DNA of 64,000 nt from Candidatus Peregrinibacteria bacterium HGW-Peregrinibacteria-1 (GCA_002839505.1 PGYE01000001.1:709995-773994); one strand, 5' to 3'. Counted from the first letter of the stretch, positions 37,388 through 46,562 are shown. Notes: generated by a model not told the origin, from the sequence alone. Made by a program: numbers and translations.

Positions 37388-38871
37388 TTCAAAATTAGAT
37401 CATCAAAATAAAACATACCATCAAGCCGGGGCACATAGCTAAAACGAGAACTATATGCATATAACTGCTCGTACTCAAACAGTGGCACTCCGACCACATC
37501 ATCATTCACCACCAAATTCATTGCCTGCCTCAACAGCTCTCCGCGTCGATACGGATTCATTTCTCCAGAAGCCATCGCCACCAGATCATTCAAAGTATCA
37601 CTCAAATAGTTAATAAAATTAAACTCTGAGTCAGCCAGTAAAATCGCCTCAAAAAACGCTGCACTATCGGCAAAATCCGACCTAAAAGCCAGGAAGTAAA
37701 TATCAGCCCGCCCTTGATTCATACTTTTTAACAACTGCTCATTATCCAAATACGAAACCACCGCCAAAATATTATGCTCTTTCAAATTAGTTCGCAAAAA
37801 GTCCCCAAGAACATCCAGCCCCACAGGCAAGTGAACCTGAACTGTCTGTTTACTTAAACCGGCTTCACCTCCATCAGCTTCGACCTCCAACGAAATTTTA
37901 TTATTAAAACCAAAAACTCCCCTACTCACAAATTGATTAACCGCACTGATATTTCCACCAATGCTATCTCGTAGCTCCCCCCTATCCAACACCCTCGAAA
38001 CAAAACGCCTCATATCAATATCACCAAAAATCCCATCAAAATTGAAAAGCAAAAATTGCACCTCCAAACTCGGAATATTATCCACTACAAAATTCCACTC
38101 TCTCAATAATTCCTGCGCTTCCGGAGGAACAAAACTTATAAATTCAGCACCATTATCTCTCACCTCCAAAACTCGCTCCATCTTATCCTCCTTAACAGCA
38201 ACTTCCACCCTATCAAATTTGGCCCTCGCACCCCAATACCCCTCACTTCGACCATACAATAGCCGCCCATCCTCAATTTCAACCACATTATAAGGCCCTG
38301 TACCCATCAGCTTTCCATCATCTTCAACAACGATAAAGATTTTTGAAAGTTTTTTCAGCAGTAACGGATCCGGCCTAGCCGTTCTAATCTCAACAACATA
38401 CTCACCCTTCGCCTCAATACTCTCAATATTATCCACCAAACTAAACATCTCACCATCTGCATCAGCTAACAACCCATCAATTCTAGACACCACATCGCCA
38501 GAACTAAAAGCAGCACCATTGTGGAATTTCACCCCTTTTCTCAAAGTAAACTCCCATGTCAAATCATCCAATAGCCCCCAAGACACTGCTAAGCCCGTCT
38601 TCACCTGAAAGTTCTCATCCACACGCACCAAAGGCTCAAAACTATTCACCAACAAAGCAACATCAAAAGGATTCAGTGTATTCAAATTAAACTCGCCTGC
38701 CGGCACCACAACCCTCAAATCACCATAATCCACAAACTCATCTTCCATAAAATATTCCACCCTCGGCTGCTGTTGCTGCAAGCCAACAATCTTCCATCCA
38801 ATGAACAAAAATGCCAACAAAACACCCCCATACCACAGATATTTTATTTTCAACAAGCTCCTGAAATTCAT
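37384..38871 (-). CDS. membrane-anchored family-5 solute-binding protein
   Basis: DppA/OppA-like (SBP_bac_5) binding protein, 495 aa. An N-terminal hydrophobic anchor (YGGVLLAFLFIGWKIV) without lipobox or clear cleavage site suggests it stays in the membrane. Family blocks: LNPFDVALLVNSFEPLVRVD, LTWEFTLRKGVKFHNGAAFSSGDV and MGTGPYNVVEIEDG. The ATG at 38871 was chosen because an upstream in-frame ATG (38895) overlaps the TATAAT promoter. No permease or ATPase is nearby. Its stop overlaps the start of the HAMP-SpoIIE gene (ATGA), so ligand sensing for that phosphatase is a reasonable inference. Confidence 0.88.
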   Translation of the reverse strand: MNFRSLLKIKYLWYGGVLLAFLFIGWKIVGLQQQQPRVEYFMEDEFVDYGDLRVVVPAGEFNLNTLNPFDVALLVNSFEPLVRVDENFQVKTGLAVSWGLLDDLTWEFTLRKGVKFHNGAAFSSGDVVSRIDGLLADADGEMFSLVDNIESIEAKGEYVVEIRTARPDPLLLKKLSKIFIVVEDDGKLMGTGPYNVVEIEDGRLLYGRSEGYWGARAKFDRVEVAVKEDKMERVLEVRDNGAEFISFVPPEAQELLREWNFVVDNIPSLEVQFLLFNFDGIFGDIDMRRFVSRVLDRGELRDSIGGNISAVNQFVSRGVFGFNNKISLEVEADGGEAGLSKQTVQVHLPVGLDVLGDFLRTNLKEHNILAVVSYLDNEQLLKSMNQGRADIYFLAFRSDFADSAAFFEAILLADSEFNFINYLSDTLNDLVAMASGEMNPYRRGELLRQAMNLVVNDDVVGVPLFEYEQLYAYSSRFSYVPRLDGMFYFDDLILK

Positions 38872-38893
38872 TTTTATTTTTACTAATCCCCGC

Positions 38894-38902
38894 ATTATAG
38901 CA
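38894..38902 (-). promoter_or_regulatory. extended -10 promoter of the binding-protein/phosphatase operon
   Basis: Minus strand reads TGCTATAAT: a perfect -10 (38894-38899) with the TGn extension. No good -35 is seen at 17 bases, as is common for extended -10 promoters. The leader is about 16 bases to the ATG at 38871. It decides the start, since the longer reading frame would begin within the -10. Confidence 0.65.
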
Positions 38903-38923
38903 CAAAACAGCTCTAAATACCAC

Positions 38924-40108
38924 TTATTTAAGCTCCCTCACCAACTTACGAGCATCCTCATGTCGACCCATTTTTGACAGCAACTTCGACATCTTAAAAA
39001 TCAAATCGCGCCTACTTTTTGGCCCCAACTTCCCTGACTTCACTCGAGTCAAAAAATAGTTATACTGAGCCCCATACACAGCATTGACCAACTCCGCCGT
39101 ACCATTCCTCCTCGCAATCTTCAAAGCTGCATCAAATTGTCCTCGCCCAATTTTCCCCTTTATCTGCAGTCTCCCTATATGATCAATCCACTCCCCGTCC
39201 TGTAATGTTTTTGCAAACTCATAGGCCTTCGAATACGCTTTTTTATCAACAAAATAGCGCACCGCCTTCAAATAAATATTCCGCAAAAGTTCTCTGTCCT
39301 TGACCTTTTTTGCAAACAAAATCGCCTCCTTAAAATCATTATTTTTCGCGCGATACAAAGCAAAGTTATGATATGCAACCTTTAGATTTGCCGCAACCAC
39401 CTCACGCAAACTTCCAAATTTATAGCAAAATTCCGCACTATCCAACAAATCTATCGCCCCGACATCCACCACCTCCTCTCTAAAATCATGCAGATCCAAT
39501 ATATTCAAAACCACAATCTCTTCTACCCCCAACATTGCCTTAAAATCGGCATAATCCACATATTCACCGCGTGTCGCCTCGATATCACGAGAATCAAAAT
39601 GCAAGCACACATGCCCCTCCAACAACTTAATTTTCAAATCTTCAATCGAAAACCTCAAAGAATACAAATAAATATACAAAGTGACTATTTGATTACAATC
39701 ACCCTCAAGCCCCTCCACCGCAGGATTCCGAATCAAATTACAAAATGTCGATGTCTCTAAATAATGATACCGACCGCCAACTCGCAAATATTCCATTATC
39801 TTTTCCATGTATTTCCTCTTTGACAGCTCAACATCCCCAACAAAACCTTCAAAATCCGCCACCAACACATCCCGCACCTTATACAACTTCCTCCTGCGCC
39901 TCTTACTCTTTAAATAACGATATCCCTTAAAATTTCGTTCAACCCAAAGCGTCAAAACAATCAAATCAGACTGCATCAACTCGAGTAAATGTCGCCTCAA
40001 AGTAAAAATCCCACTGCCCCGAGAAGCCTTCACAAAAAATTTAGCAACTTTTCTCTCCCTACCATCCACATACTGCGTAAACCAGTAAAAAACTTTTTTA
40101 ACACCCAT
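38924..40108 (-). CDS. hypothetical protein, transglutaminase-like core plus helical repeats, 394 aa
   Basis: Not recognised with certainty. The N-terminal third is basic and helical (SKRRRRKLYKVRDV). The middle has LEGDCNQIVTLYIYLYSLRF followed about 25 residues later by GHVCLHFDSRD: a Cys-helix then His-containing strands and Asp, the order of a transglutaminase-like Cys-His-Asp site. The C-terminal half reads as tandem helical pairs of TPR type (YHNFALYRAKNNDFKEAILF, YSKAYEFAKTLQDG, FDAALKIARRNG). No signal peptide. It lies upstream of the binding-protein operon but that operon has its own promoter. Confidence 0.6.
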   Translation of the reverse strand: MGVKKVFYWFTQYVDGRERKVAKFFVKASRGSGIFTLRRHLLELMQSDLIVLTLWVERNFKGYRYLKSKRRRRKLYKVRDVLVADFEGFVGDVELSKRKYMEKIMEYLRVGGRYHYLETSTFCNLIRNPAVEGLEGDCNQIVTLYIYLYSLRFSIEDLKIKLLEGHVCLHFDSRDIEATRGEYVDYADFKAMLGVEEIVVLNILDLHDFREEVVDVGAIDLLDSAEFCYKFGSLREVVAANLKVAYHNFALYRAKNNDFKEAILFAKKVKDRELLRNIYLKAVRYFVDKKAYSKAYEFAKTLQDGEWIDHIGRLQIKGKIGRGQFDAALKIARRNGTAELVNAVYGAQYNYFLTRVKSGKLGPKSRRDLIFKMSKLLSKMGRHEDARKLVRELK

Positions 40109-40198
40109 ATCAAGATAAATTCATACAATTTATAACAAGAACAAAATATCAAAGATACAGCTGTAGTCACAGCAAAAAACTTCATCCAAAACAACACC

Positions 40199-40226
40199 TT
40201 GACAAAATATGAAAAATGGGTAAAAC
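40199..40226 (+). promoter_or_regulatory. promoter of the SLH-domain gene
   Basis: TTGACA (40199-40204), a 16-base spacer and TAAAAC (40221-40226). An in-frame ATG at 40216 lies inside it, which supports the ATG at 40285 as the real start. Confidence 0.55.
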
Positions 40227-40284
40227 TCTCCCCTTGCTAACAAATATTGCAAGAGACATTAAAAAAACCATAACCATAATCAAT

Positions 40285-42378
40285 ATGTGGAAAAAACTAT
40301 TAGCCTTAGCAATCATCGCTGGAGTATTCACCAGTCAAGTTGCCTTGGCATCAAACTTTGGTAGCGCCGGAAGTAGCGGGAGCACGACTCTTGTTGCAAC
40401 TGCCCTACAACCCGCACTGGGAACTGTTACTGTCAACAAAGAAACCTTCAACCCACAGGGTGGAGATTCTATGACAATCAACTTCAATCTCAGTCGTAGC
40501 GTCAAGGTCAACGCCTATATTACGGCTCCCAGCAACCCTGCTACCGTCTATGCGATTTTTTCCGATGGACAAACTCTTGCATCCGGAAACAAGTCATATA
40601 CTTGGTACGGAACTGTCAACAATCAGCCAAATGGAACTCCGTTGGCAAATGGACAGTACGAGATCAATGTATTCACCTATAATACCGACGGATCTGGTGC
40701 CGGATACAACGAAAGCCTCGTTTACATCCAAAACAGCACCACCAACAATGATGATGACAACGGAAATAATGATGATGACGATGATGACAACGACACTCAA
40801 CCTCCCGTCTACAACGATGGCGTAATCGAAGACTTCTACCTTAACCCAAGCAATACCTGGGAACCTATCGAAGAATACCTTGAAATCGAATTCGAACTTA
40901 CTGATGATGTTGACTCATTGACAGTCGAAGCTCGTAAAATCGGAAGCAACAAAAAATTCAAACTTATCGATGACGACCGCGCCTACGAAGGAACATATGA
41001 AGAACTTTGGGACGGAACCGACGACAACGGAGACTACATCCAATCTGGAACATGGGAAATAGTGGTCATGGCTGACGACAACACTGTTCGAAAAAGTCTT
41101 GAAGTCATTTACCAAGAACCAAGCCTTACTAGTACATTCGTGACAAAGGATGAATTCGATCCAGCCGAAGGGGAATTTACCAGTCTAGTTTTCAAAGCTG
41201 ACATGGCCTCTGTGGTAACAGTGGAAGTATACAATGGAACCCGCCGCGAAGTTATCCTTGTTGACGAAATGACCGTAAGGAAAAATCGTTGGTACGCAGT
41301 AACATGGGACGGAACCGACCGTGATGGCGACGAAGTAAATTACGGAGGAGACTACAGATTCAAAATTATCGTTCAAAATGAAGGAACGGATGAAATTTAC
41401 ACCACCGAATATGTTGATGTTAAAGTAAGAGAAGACGAAGTTTCCTCAAATAGAACCAACATAATTGGCGACCATGTAACACCTGTCATCGTTGAAAAAG
41501 AAGGGAAAATCACCTTCAAATACAATCTTGACGATCAAGCCGATGTTTACCTTGCAGTATACGATGGCTTCTCAACCAGTGGATCTGCCAGCGCCGTACT
41601 CCTTGATTACCTACCGCACAATTCTGGTGACCACACTATTGAATGGAACGGCAAAGACTCTAAAGGAAAACAACTCGGTAAAGACACCTACACCTACAAA
41701 CTTATCGCCCGTTCAAGCAGCAACAGCAAAGAAACTGAAATCGGAAGATTTGTAATCGGTGATGGCGACATCAGCGGACCAGAAACACCAGATGCTCAAT
41801 ACCCATGCCGCGCATTCTACTACTTTGACAGCAATGTCATCAATGCCGACAGCGAACTATGCCAGGCCATCACATGGGCCACTGACGCCGGAATATTCCG
41901 CGGATACTCTGATGGACAATTCAAACCATTTAACGCCATCAATAGAGCTGAAGTCCTAAAAACAGTACTGATTGGCTACAATGCACAAATATTCCCTGCT
42001 AACGGAACAAATCTAGGATACAGCGATGCTGATCCAAGCGCTTGGTACATGTCATATCTACGCAGCGCAATCTTCTACCGTATGTTCAACGGATACCCTG
42101 ACGGAACTGCTCGTCTTGCCAACACCGTAAACCGCGCCGAACTACTAAAACTTGTACTTGAAGCCAGCCGATCATTCAAAGGAACCAACCTGGAATCAGT
42201 AAGTGCCTTCAACCAAATCTATGGAGATGTCGCACCGGGAACATGGTACTATGTCTATGCTAACAACGCCTACAACTACGACCTATACACCGATTACTTC
42301 CTAAATCCTGCCGACCTAGTATCTCGTGGAGAAATGGCAATACTTCTCTTCAGAATGCATAAGAAAGGACTATTATAA
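40285..42378 (+). CDS. surface protein with FlgD-Ig-like repeats and C-terminal SLH domains
   Basis: Exported 697-residue protein. The signal peptide is residues 1-22 (MWKKLLALAIIAGVFTSQ..., cleavage after ALA). Four Ig-like repeats of FlgD type follow, each with a 'W.G.d..G......Y' core: WYGTVNNQPNG, WDGTDDNGDYIQSG, WDGTDRDGDEVNYGG and WNGKDSKGKQLG. An Asp/Asn-rich linker (about residues 155-172) separates the first repeat from the rest and may bind calcium. The last 170 residues hold SLH modules (AITWATDAGIFRGYSDGQF, then NRAEVLKTVL and YLRSAIFYRMFNGYPDG with NRAELLKLVLEA). SLH domains usually anchor proteins to cell-wall glycans, so this is an S-layer or similar coat component. Confidence 0.88.
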   Translation: MWKKLLALAIIAGVFTSQVALASNFGSAGSSGSTTLVATALQPALGTVTVNKETFNPQGGDSMTINFNLSRSVKVNAYITAPSNPATVYAIFSDGQTLASGNKSYTWYGTVNNQPNGTPLANGQYEINVFTYNTDGSGAGYNESLVYIQNSTTNNDDDNGNNDDDDDDNDTQPPVYNDGVIEDFYLNPSNTWEPIEEYLEIEFELTDDVDSLTVEARKIGSNKKFKLIDDDRAYEGTYEELWDGTDDNGDYIQSGTWEIVVMADDNTVRKSLEVIYQEPSLTSTFVTKDEFDPAEGEFTSLVFKADMASVVTVEVYNGTRREVILVDEMTVRKNRWYAVTWDGTDRDGDEVNYGGDYRFKIIVQNEGTDEIYTTEYVDVKVREDEVSSNRTNIIGDHVTPVIVEKEGKITFKYNLDDQADVYLAVYDGFSTSGSASAVLLDYLPHNSGDHTIEWNGKDSKGKQLGKDTYTYKLIARSSSNSKETEIGRFVIGDGDISGPETPDAQYPCRAFYYFDSNVINADSELCQAITWATDAGIFRGYSDGQFKPFNAINRAEVLKTVLIGYNAQIFPANGTNLGYSDADPSAWYMSYLRSAIFYRMFNGYPDGTARLANTVNRAELLKLVLEASRSFKGTNLESVSAFNQIYGDVAPGTWYYVYANNAYNYDLYTDYFLNPADLVSRGEMAILLFRMHKKGLL

Positions 42379-42409
42379 ACAACAGGTAACAACATTAACC
42401 AAAACGACC

Positions 42410-43291
42410 ATGAACCCAACAACTTTAGATCGCGACCATTCAGGCCTCAAAGAAAGAAAAAATATTACATCGCTTCCCTCACGCGCATTAACTTCAATGA
42501 CAAATGCCATCAAGGGAGCACTTGTAGCCACCCTAATGTCCGCCGGATGTGGTGATAGCGGAAACCTAGTCAAACCATCTTGCGGAAAACAAGGAGATGC
42601 CATCGTTTGTGACACAATCGACACAACTGATGATGCAACTACATCAGACATCACCGTTCCCCAGGACACAGAACTTCCTCAGGACACCTACACCCCGCCA
42701 CAAGATACTTATATCCCACCACAAGACACCTATGTCCCCCAGGATACAAGCATCCCACAAGACACTCTACTACCTACCGACACTCAACCCCCACAAGATA
42801 CAATGCCTACCGACACCTTCACCCCACCGGGACCTGGTGAACCATGCGAAAATGACAGCGAATGCCCTCCCAATCATGTATGTGTCGGATGGCCAACCGA
42901 AAACTGTACACACAAAGATCAACAAATAGCCGAAATATCAGTTGTCGCTCCCGAAGGATTTACCAGAATCGAAGCTGGATGCGAAGGAAATGAAAGCGCA
43001 TTGAAAACTCCAGTAGTGTTTAACCTAGGAGATACTATGACAACCGCCAATGGCGACACGCTTATAGTAGGAGAAAGCAACGCCTTCTTTACCTTTGGTG
43101 TTTTCGCCCGCGATAAGGTCTGCGAAGTCCAAGCAGACGCCCGTAAGGTAACATTTGGACGACTTACACCTGAAACCAGACTATTTAATGCTCAAGGAAT
43201 TGAAGTCAACCAAGTAACTACCGACACTCCTGTATCACAGCCTGTACCAAGAACCAAAGCTTTTGTAACCGGTGACACCTCAAACAACTAG
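42410..43291 (+). CDS. putative lipoprotein with PQDT repeats
   Basis: Exported protein of up to 293 aa, family unknown. A hydrophobic stretch ending in LMSAGC puts a lipid-attachable Cys at residue 47. Starting at the internal ATG 42497 would give a normal-length lipoprotein signal (MTNAIKGALVATLMSAG, then Cys). Residues about 80-145 are a low-complexity linker with seven PQDT and two PTDT units. A small Cys-rich module follows (PCENDSECPPNHVC, then NCTHK), a pattern common in myxobacterial-type lipoproteins, then a beta-rich C-terminal domain (about 120 residues). It follows the SLH gene by 31 bases and may be co-transcribed. Confidence 0.75.
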   Translation: MNPTTLDRDHSGLKERKNITSLPSRALTSMTNAIKGALVATLMSAGCGDSGNLVKPSCGKQGDAIVCDTIDTTDDATTSDITVPQDTELPQDTYTPPQDTYIPPQDTYVPQDTSIPQDTLLPTDTQPPQDTMPTDTFTPPGPGEPCENDSECPPNHVCVGWPTENCTHKDQQIAEISVVAPEGFTRIEAGCEGNESALKTPVVFNLGDTMTTANGDTLIVGESNAFFTFGVFARDKVCEVQADARKVTFGRLTPETRLFNAQGIEVNQVTTDTPVSQPVPRTKAFVTGDTSNN

Positions 43292-43324
43292 AACGCAACC
43301 CCATAAACCACAAAGCCAACCCTT

Positions 43325-43359
43325 AAAAACACCCCTCCATACGGAGAGGTGTTTTTTTT
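43325..43359 (+). terminator. terminator after the PQDT lipoprotein gene
   Basis: Stem ACACC-C-CTCC against GGAG-A-GGTGT with loop ATAC and one internal mismatch, extended by an A-run, then eight T on the plus strand. Confidence 0.85.
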
Positions 43360-43465
43360 CATAGCAACCTCACACCCTCAGAGCAACACGCATACATCTC
43401 CTCCTTAAGCACACACCTCTTAGTATCTGCCTTCCCAGCAACCCCTTTCAATTACACCACCAAAA

Positions 43466-43500
43466 AAAGACCCCTAGTCACTCAGTGACTAAAGGTCTTT
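43466..43500 (-). terminator. terminator of the coiled-coil surface protein gene
   Basis: Stem of AAAGACC/GGTCTTT and AGTCACT/AGTGACT with a small internal loop and a one-base apex; on the minus strand seven T follow. It lies about 50 bases past the minus-strand stop at 43548. Confidence 0.75.
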
Positions 43501-43547
43501 CCTCATTAACTCACATAAACTATATCAAAGCAGAAACATTAGTGGTA

Positions 43548-44561
43548 CTAAAAACGATGGTTCCCACTAAACACGACAGTCAACTCAGACTGAGGTTCAA
43601 AGGTAATCATACCAAGATCTTCCCCAATTGAAACTGCCGCTCCCACTTCAAATGTAAATCCATCTACATAAACTCTCACACCACCTTGTGGCAAAACACT
43701 CCAAGATCCCTGCTCGGGTATATCAAAACCCTTAGGCTTCCAAGTATGTAGCACTTGCACACCTCCTACCACTGCAATCGCACCCTTTCTCCAACCTACA
43801 TTAACTTCTCCTCCCAAAGCTGGAGCATTTCCACAACTTTCCAAAACTGCAACTCCTCCCAACACAGCCACTTCTCCAAACACTCCGTCCGTTCCGTCAC
43901 CGGTAACAGCCACTCTCGCAAGCACATGTGTATAAGCTAAATCTGAAGGACCTGCCACCACAGATGTAACCTTTCCACCCACCGTAATATCCAAAGGCGC
44001 CTCCTGTGAAACCGGGCCATCTACAGCCGGTGCATCAACAATCTCTCTCAATTGTCTCTCAATCTCTTTCAAACCTCGCTTGCATTCCTCAAGCAATGCA
44101 TTCAACTCAACTATCTCAGCTTTTAGTCTCAAAATCTCTGAATCACGAGCCATAAGAGTTTCCTCAAGACTTTTAATTCTCTCCTCTCTACTTTGCAACA
44201 ATTCTTGCAACCTAGCTATCTCTTCCCTAAGTGCCGTCTTTTCTTCACGCAATCTCTTAGAAGCACCTTCCTTAACACAAAGCATCGTCACCTTATCACC
44301 TCGCATGTAAGAAGTTGGAACGGTTCCCTTAGGACAATCGGTAAAACAATTTTCCCCGAGCACCGAACATGTATCGGTAGCATCCTTAGTCTCAGCCGCC
44401 TGCGCGGTACCTCCAAGTGCCACTAACGCCGCTGTAGCAGCCACAGCATTGCGCAACCCGCGTACAGCAGCTCCAAGTCCGCCATGACGACTCAAAAGGC
44501 CTTCTCCATTATTAGCGAGACTCTCACTAGTAGTTTCTGTTCTCAGATTTAAATCATTCAT
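43548..44561 (-). CDS. exported coiled-coil protein with C-terminal beta domain
   Basis: Unrecognised protein of 337 aa. The N-terminus is a long polar extension (about 30 residues) before a hydrophobic segment (NAVAATAALVALGGTAQA) with a signal-peptidase site AQA. A short Cys-rich part (TCSVLGENCFTDCPKG) comes next, then a heptad-like coiled coil (about residues 100-170: REEKTALREEIARLQELLQS onwards). The last 150 residues alternate polar and hydrophobic residues in Gly/Val-rich strands and end in NHRF, resembling a small beta barrel or adhesin head. It lacks an SLH domain. The gene appears somewhat richer in GC than its neighbours. Confidence 0.72.
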   Translation of the reverse strand: MNDLNLRTETTSESLANNGEGLLSRHGGLGAAVRGLRNAVAATAALVALGGTAQAAETKDATDTCSVLGENCFTDCPKGTVPTSYMRGDKVTMLCVKEGASKRLREEKTALREEIARLQELLQSREERIKSLEETLMARDSEILRLKAEIVELNALLEECKRGLKEIERQLREIVDAPAVDGPVSQEAPLDITVGGKVTSVVAGPSDLAYTHVLARVAVTGDGTDGVFGEVAVLGGVAVLESCGNAPALGGEVNVGWRKGAIAVVGGVQVLHTWKPKGFDIPEQGSWSVLPQGGVRVYVDGFTFEVGAAVSIGEDLGMITFEPQSELTVVFSGNHRF

Positions 44562-44626
44562 AATATAGTAATTAAATTACAGGACGGAATGATACAGCAG
44601 GAAAGAAATTTGTCAACTGCAATCCG

Positions 44627-46438
44627 CTAACTTCTTTTTAAAACAGCCAAAAACGCCTCTTGCGGAAGCTCCACTTTACCCATCATCTTCATACGCTTCT
44701 TTCCCTTCTTCTGTTTTTCCAAAACTTTACGCTTACGACTAATATCACCACCATAAAGCCCCGCCGTAACATCCTTTCTATAAGCCGCAATCGTCTCACG
44801 CGCCACAATTTTTCCTCCAATCGCCGCCTGCACCGCAATCACAAAGTTTGAACGCGGAATAATATCCTTCAGCTTCTTCGTCAAATCCCTCCCCACATAA
44901 AAGGCATCATCACGATGAACAATCAACGACAAAGCATCCACACGATCTCCCGCCACCATAATATCCAGCTTAACCAAATCTCCTTCCCTATAATCCAAAT
45001 ACTCATAATTCATCGAAGCATAGCCACTCGTCACACTCTTTAACTGATCATAAAAATCCACCACAATCGACGCCAACGGAATCTCAAAAATCATCAAAAC
45101 TCGATTTTCATCAAGATACTGCATATTCTTCGAAACGCCTCTCTTTTCACTGCACAAAGTCATCACCGCCCCCACATAATCCTTCGGCACCAACACCTCA
45201 ATCTTCACCCACGGCTCTCTAATAGCCCTCCGTAAAGTTGGATCCCCTAAACTCGCAGGACTCGCAATCATTACCTCCTCACCATCATTCATCACCACAA
45301 TATATGAAACCGAAGGAGCAGTCACAATCATATCTAAGCCATATTCCCGCTCCAGTCTTTCCTGCACAATCTCCATATGCAAAAGTCCCAAAAATCCACA
45401 TCTGAATCCATGCCCCAAAGCTCCCGAATGCTCCGGCTCAAAAACCAAAGCACTATCATTAATTTGCAGCTTTTCAAGCGCATCCCGCAACAAGCCATAA
45501 TCATCAGCATCCGTCGCAAAAATACCGGCAAAAACAAAAGGTCTCACCACATTATAACCCGGCAAAGCCACCGCCCCATTAATATCTCCACCATTACTCC
45601 CAGGTTTCCAAATAGTATCTCCGACACGCGCCTCCCTCACACTCTTCACCCCCGTCACAACATAACCGACCTCACCCGCCGCCAACTTCTCACAAACCTC
45701 ATACTGCGGCCTAAAATACCCCACTTCAAGCACATCCAACTGCTTTCTGGTATTCAAAAAATTAACTCTATCACCTCTTTTAATATGCCCTGATTTCACT
45801 CTCACATAAGTCACAACCCCTTTATAGGGATCATAAGTCGAATCAAAAATTAACGCCTTACATTCATCCGTCGACTCTTCCTTTGGCGCCGGAATCCGAT
45901 CAATCACCGCCTCCAACACCGCCTTAACATTCGTTCCCTCCTTAGCTGATACCGCAATAATCTCCTCTCGTGGAATCCCCAAAGCCTCCTCAATTTCCTT
46001 TCCTCGCCCCTCAACATCAGCCGAAGGCAGATCAATTTTATTCAGCACCGGCACAATCTCCAAATCATGCTCCAAAGCCATATAACAGTTCGCCAAAGTC
46101 TGAGCCTCAATTCCTTGAGTCGCATCAACCACCAAAATCGCCCCTTCACAAGCCGCCAAACTCCTAGACACCTCATAGCTAAAATCCACATGCCCCGGCG
46201 TATCAATCAAATTCAACACATACTTCTCTCCCTTATACTCAAAATCCATTCTTACCGGCTGTAGCTTAATCGTAATACCCCTTTCCTGCTCCAGCTCCAT
46301 CACATCAAGCATCTGCCCGTGTTTCATATCGCGCGCCTCTAAAGTCTGTGTCACCTCCAAAAACCTATCTGCCAGAGTCGATTTTCCGTGATCAATATGC
46401 GCAATAATGCAGAAATTTCTAATTTTATTCAAACTCAC
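44627..46438 (-). CDS. lepA: elongation factor 4 (LepA)
   Basis: Ribosomal GTPase of the EF-G-like group that acts on stalled or pre-initiation ribosomes (603 aa). G1 is AHIDHGKST, G2 RGITIKLQ, G3 DTPGHVDF and G4 NKIDLP. The LepA-specific C-terminal domain is present (SGYASMNYEYLDYREGDLVKLDI and RKRKVLEKQKKGKKRMKMMG). Length and motifs are ordinary. It is divergent from the PrgI-like gene. Confidence 0.98.
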   Translation of the reverse strand: MSLNKIRNFCIIAHIDHGKSTLADRFLEVTQTLEARDMKHGQMLDVMELEQERGITIKLQPVRMDFEYKGEKYVLNLIDTPGHVDFSYEVSRSLAACEGAILVVDATQGIEAQTLANCYMALEHDLEIVPVLNKIDLPSADVEGRGKEIEEALGIPREEIIAVSAKEGTNVKAVLEAVIDRIPAPKEESTDECKALIFDSTYDPYKGVVTYVRVKSGHIKRGDRVNFLNTRKQLDVLEVGYFRPQYEVCEKLAAGEVGYVVTGVKSVREARVGDTIWKPGSNGGDINGAVALPGYNVVRPFVFAGIFATDADDYGLLRDALEKLQINDSALVFEPEHSGALGHGFRCGFLGLLHMEIVQERLEREYGLDMIVTAPSVSYIVVMNDGEEVMIASPASLGDPTLRRAIREPWVKIEVLVPKDYVGAVMTLCSEKRGVSKNMQYLDENRVLMIFEIPLASIVVDFYDQLKSVTSGYASMNYEYLDYREGDLVKLDIMVAGDRVDALSLIVHRDDAFYVGRDLTKKLKDIIPRSNFVIAVQAAIGGKIVARETIAAYRKDVTAGLYGGDISRKRKVLEKQKKGKKRMKMMGKVELPQEAFLAVLKRS

Positions 46439-46535
46439 GAGGGGTTATATTTAATAAGCCAAATGAGTTTAACAAAAATTCTTGAAATCACAAGGCACGC
46501 ACCTAATTAAAACCCTTTTTGTAAAACAGAATATA

Positions 46536-46544
46536 TGGTATAAT
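46536..46544 (+). promoter_or_regulatory. extended -10 promoter of the PrgI-like gene
   Basis: TGGTATAAT: perfect -10 TATAAT at 46539-46544 with a TGn extension, about 18 bases before the ATG at 46563. Confidence 0.6.
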
Positions 46545-46562
46545 GCAAAGATAAATTAAGTC

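Noticed and set aside
38872-38895. Upstream ATG for the solute-binding protein
   Set aside because: It overlaps a perfect extended -10 promoter, so it could not be in the transcript made from it.
40594-40825. Asp/Asn-rich stretch giving minus-strand and shifted-frame ORFs
   Set aside because: Shadows of the low-complexity GATGAC codons in the SLH gene.
43325-43500. Neighbouring hairpins as a CRISPR or repeat array
   Set aside because: They are two unrelated hairpins with T-runs in opposite directions, i.e. terminators of convergent genes.
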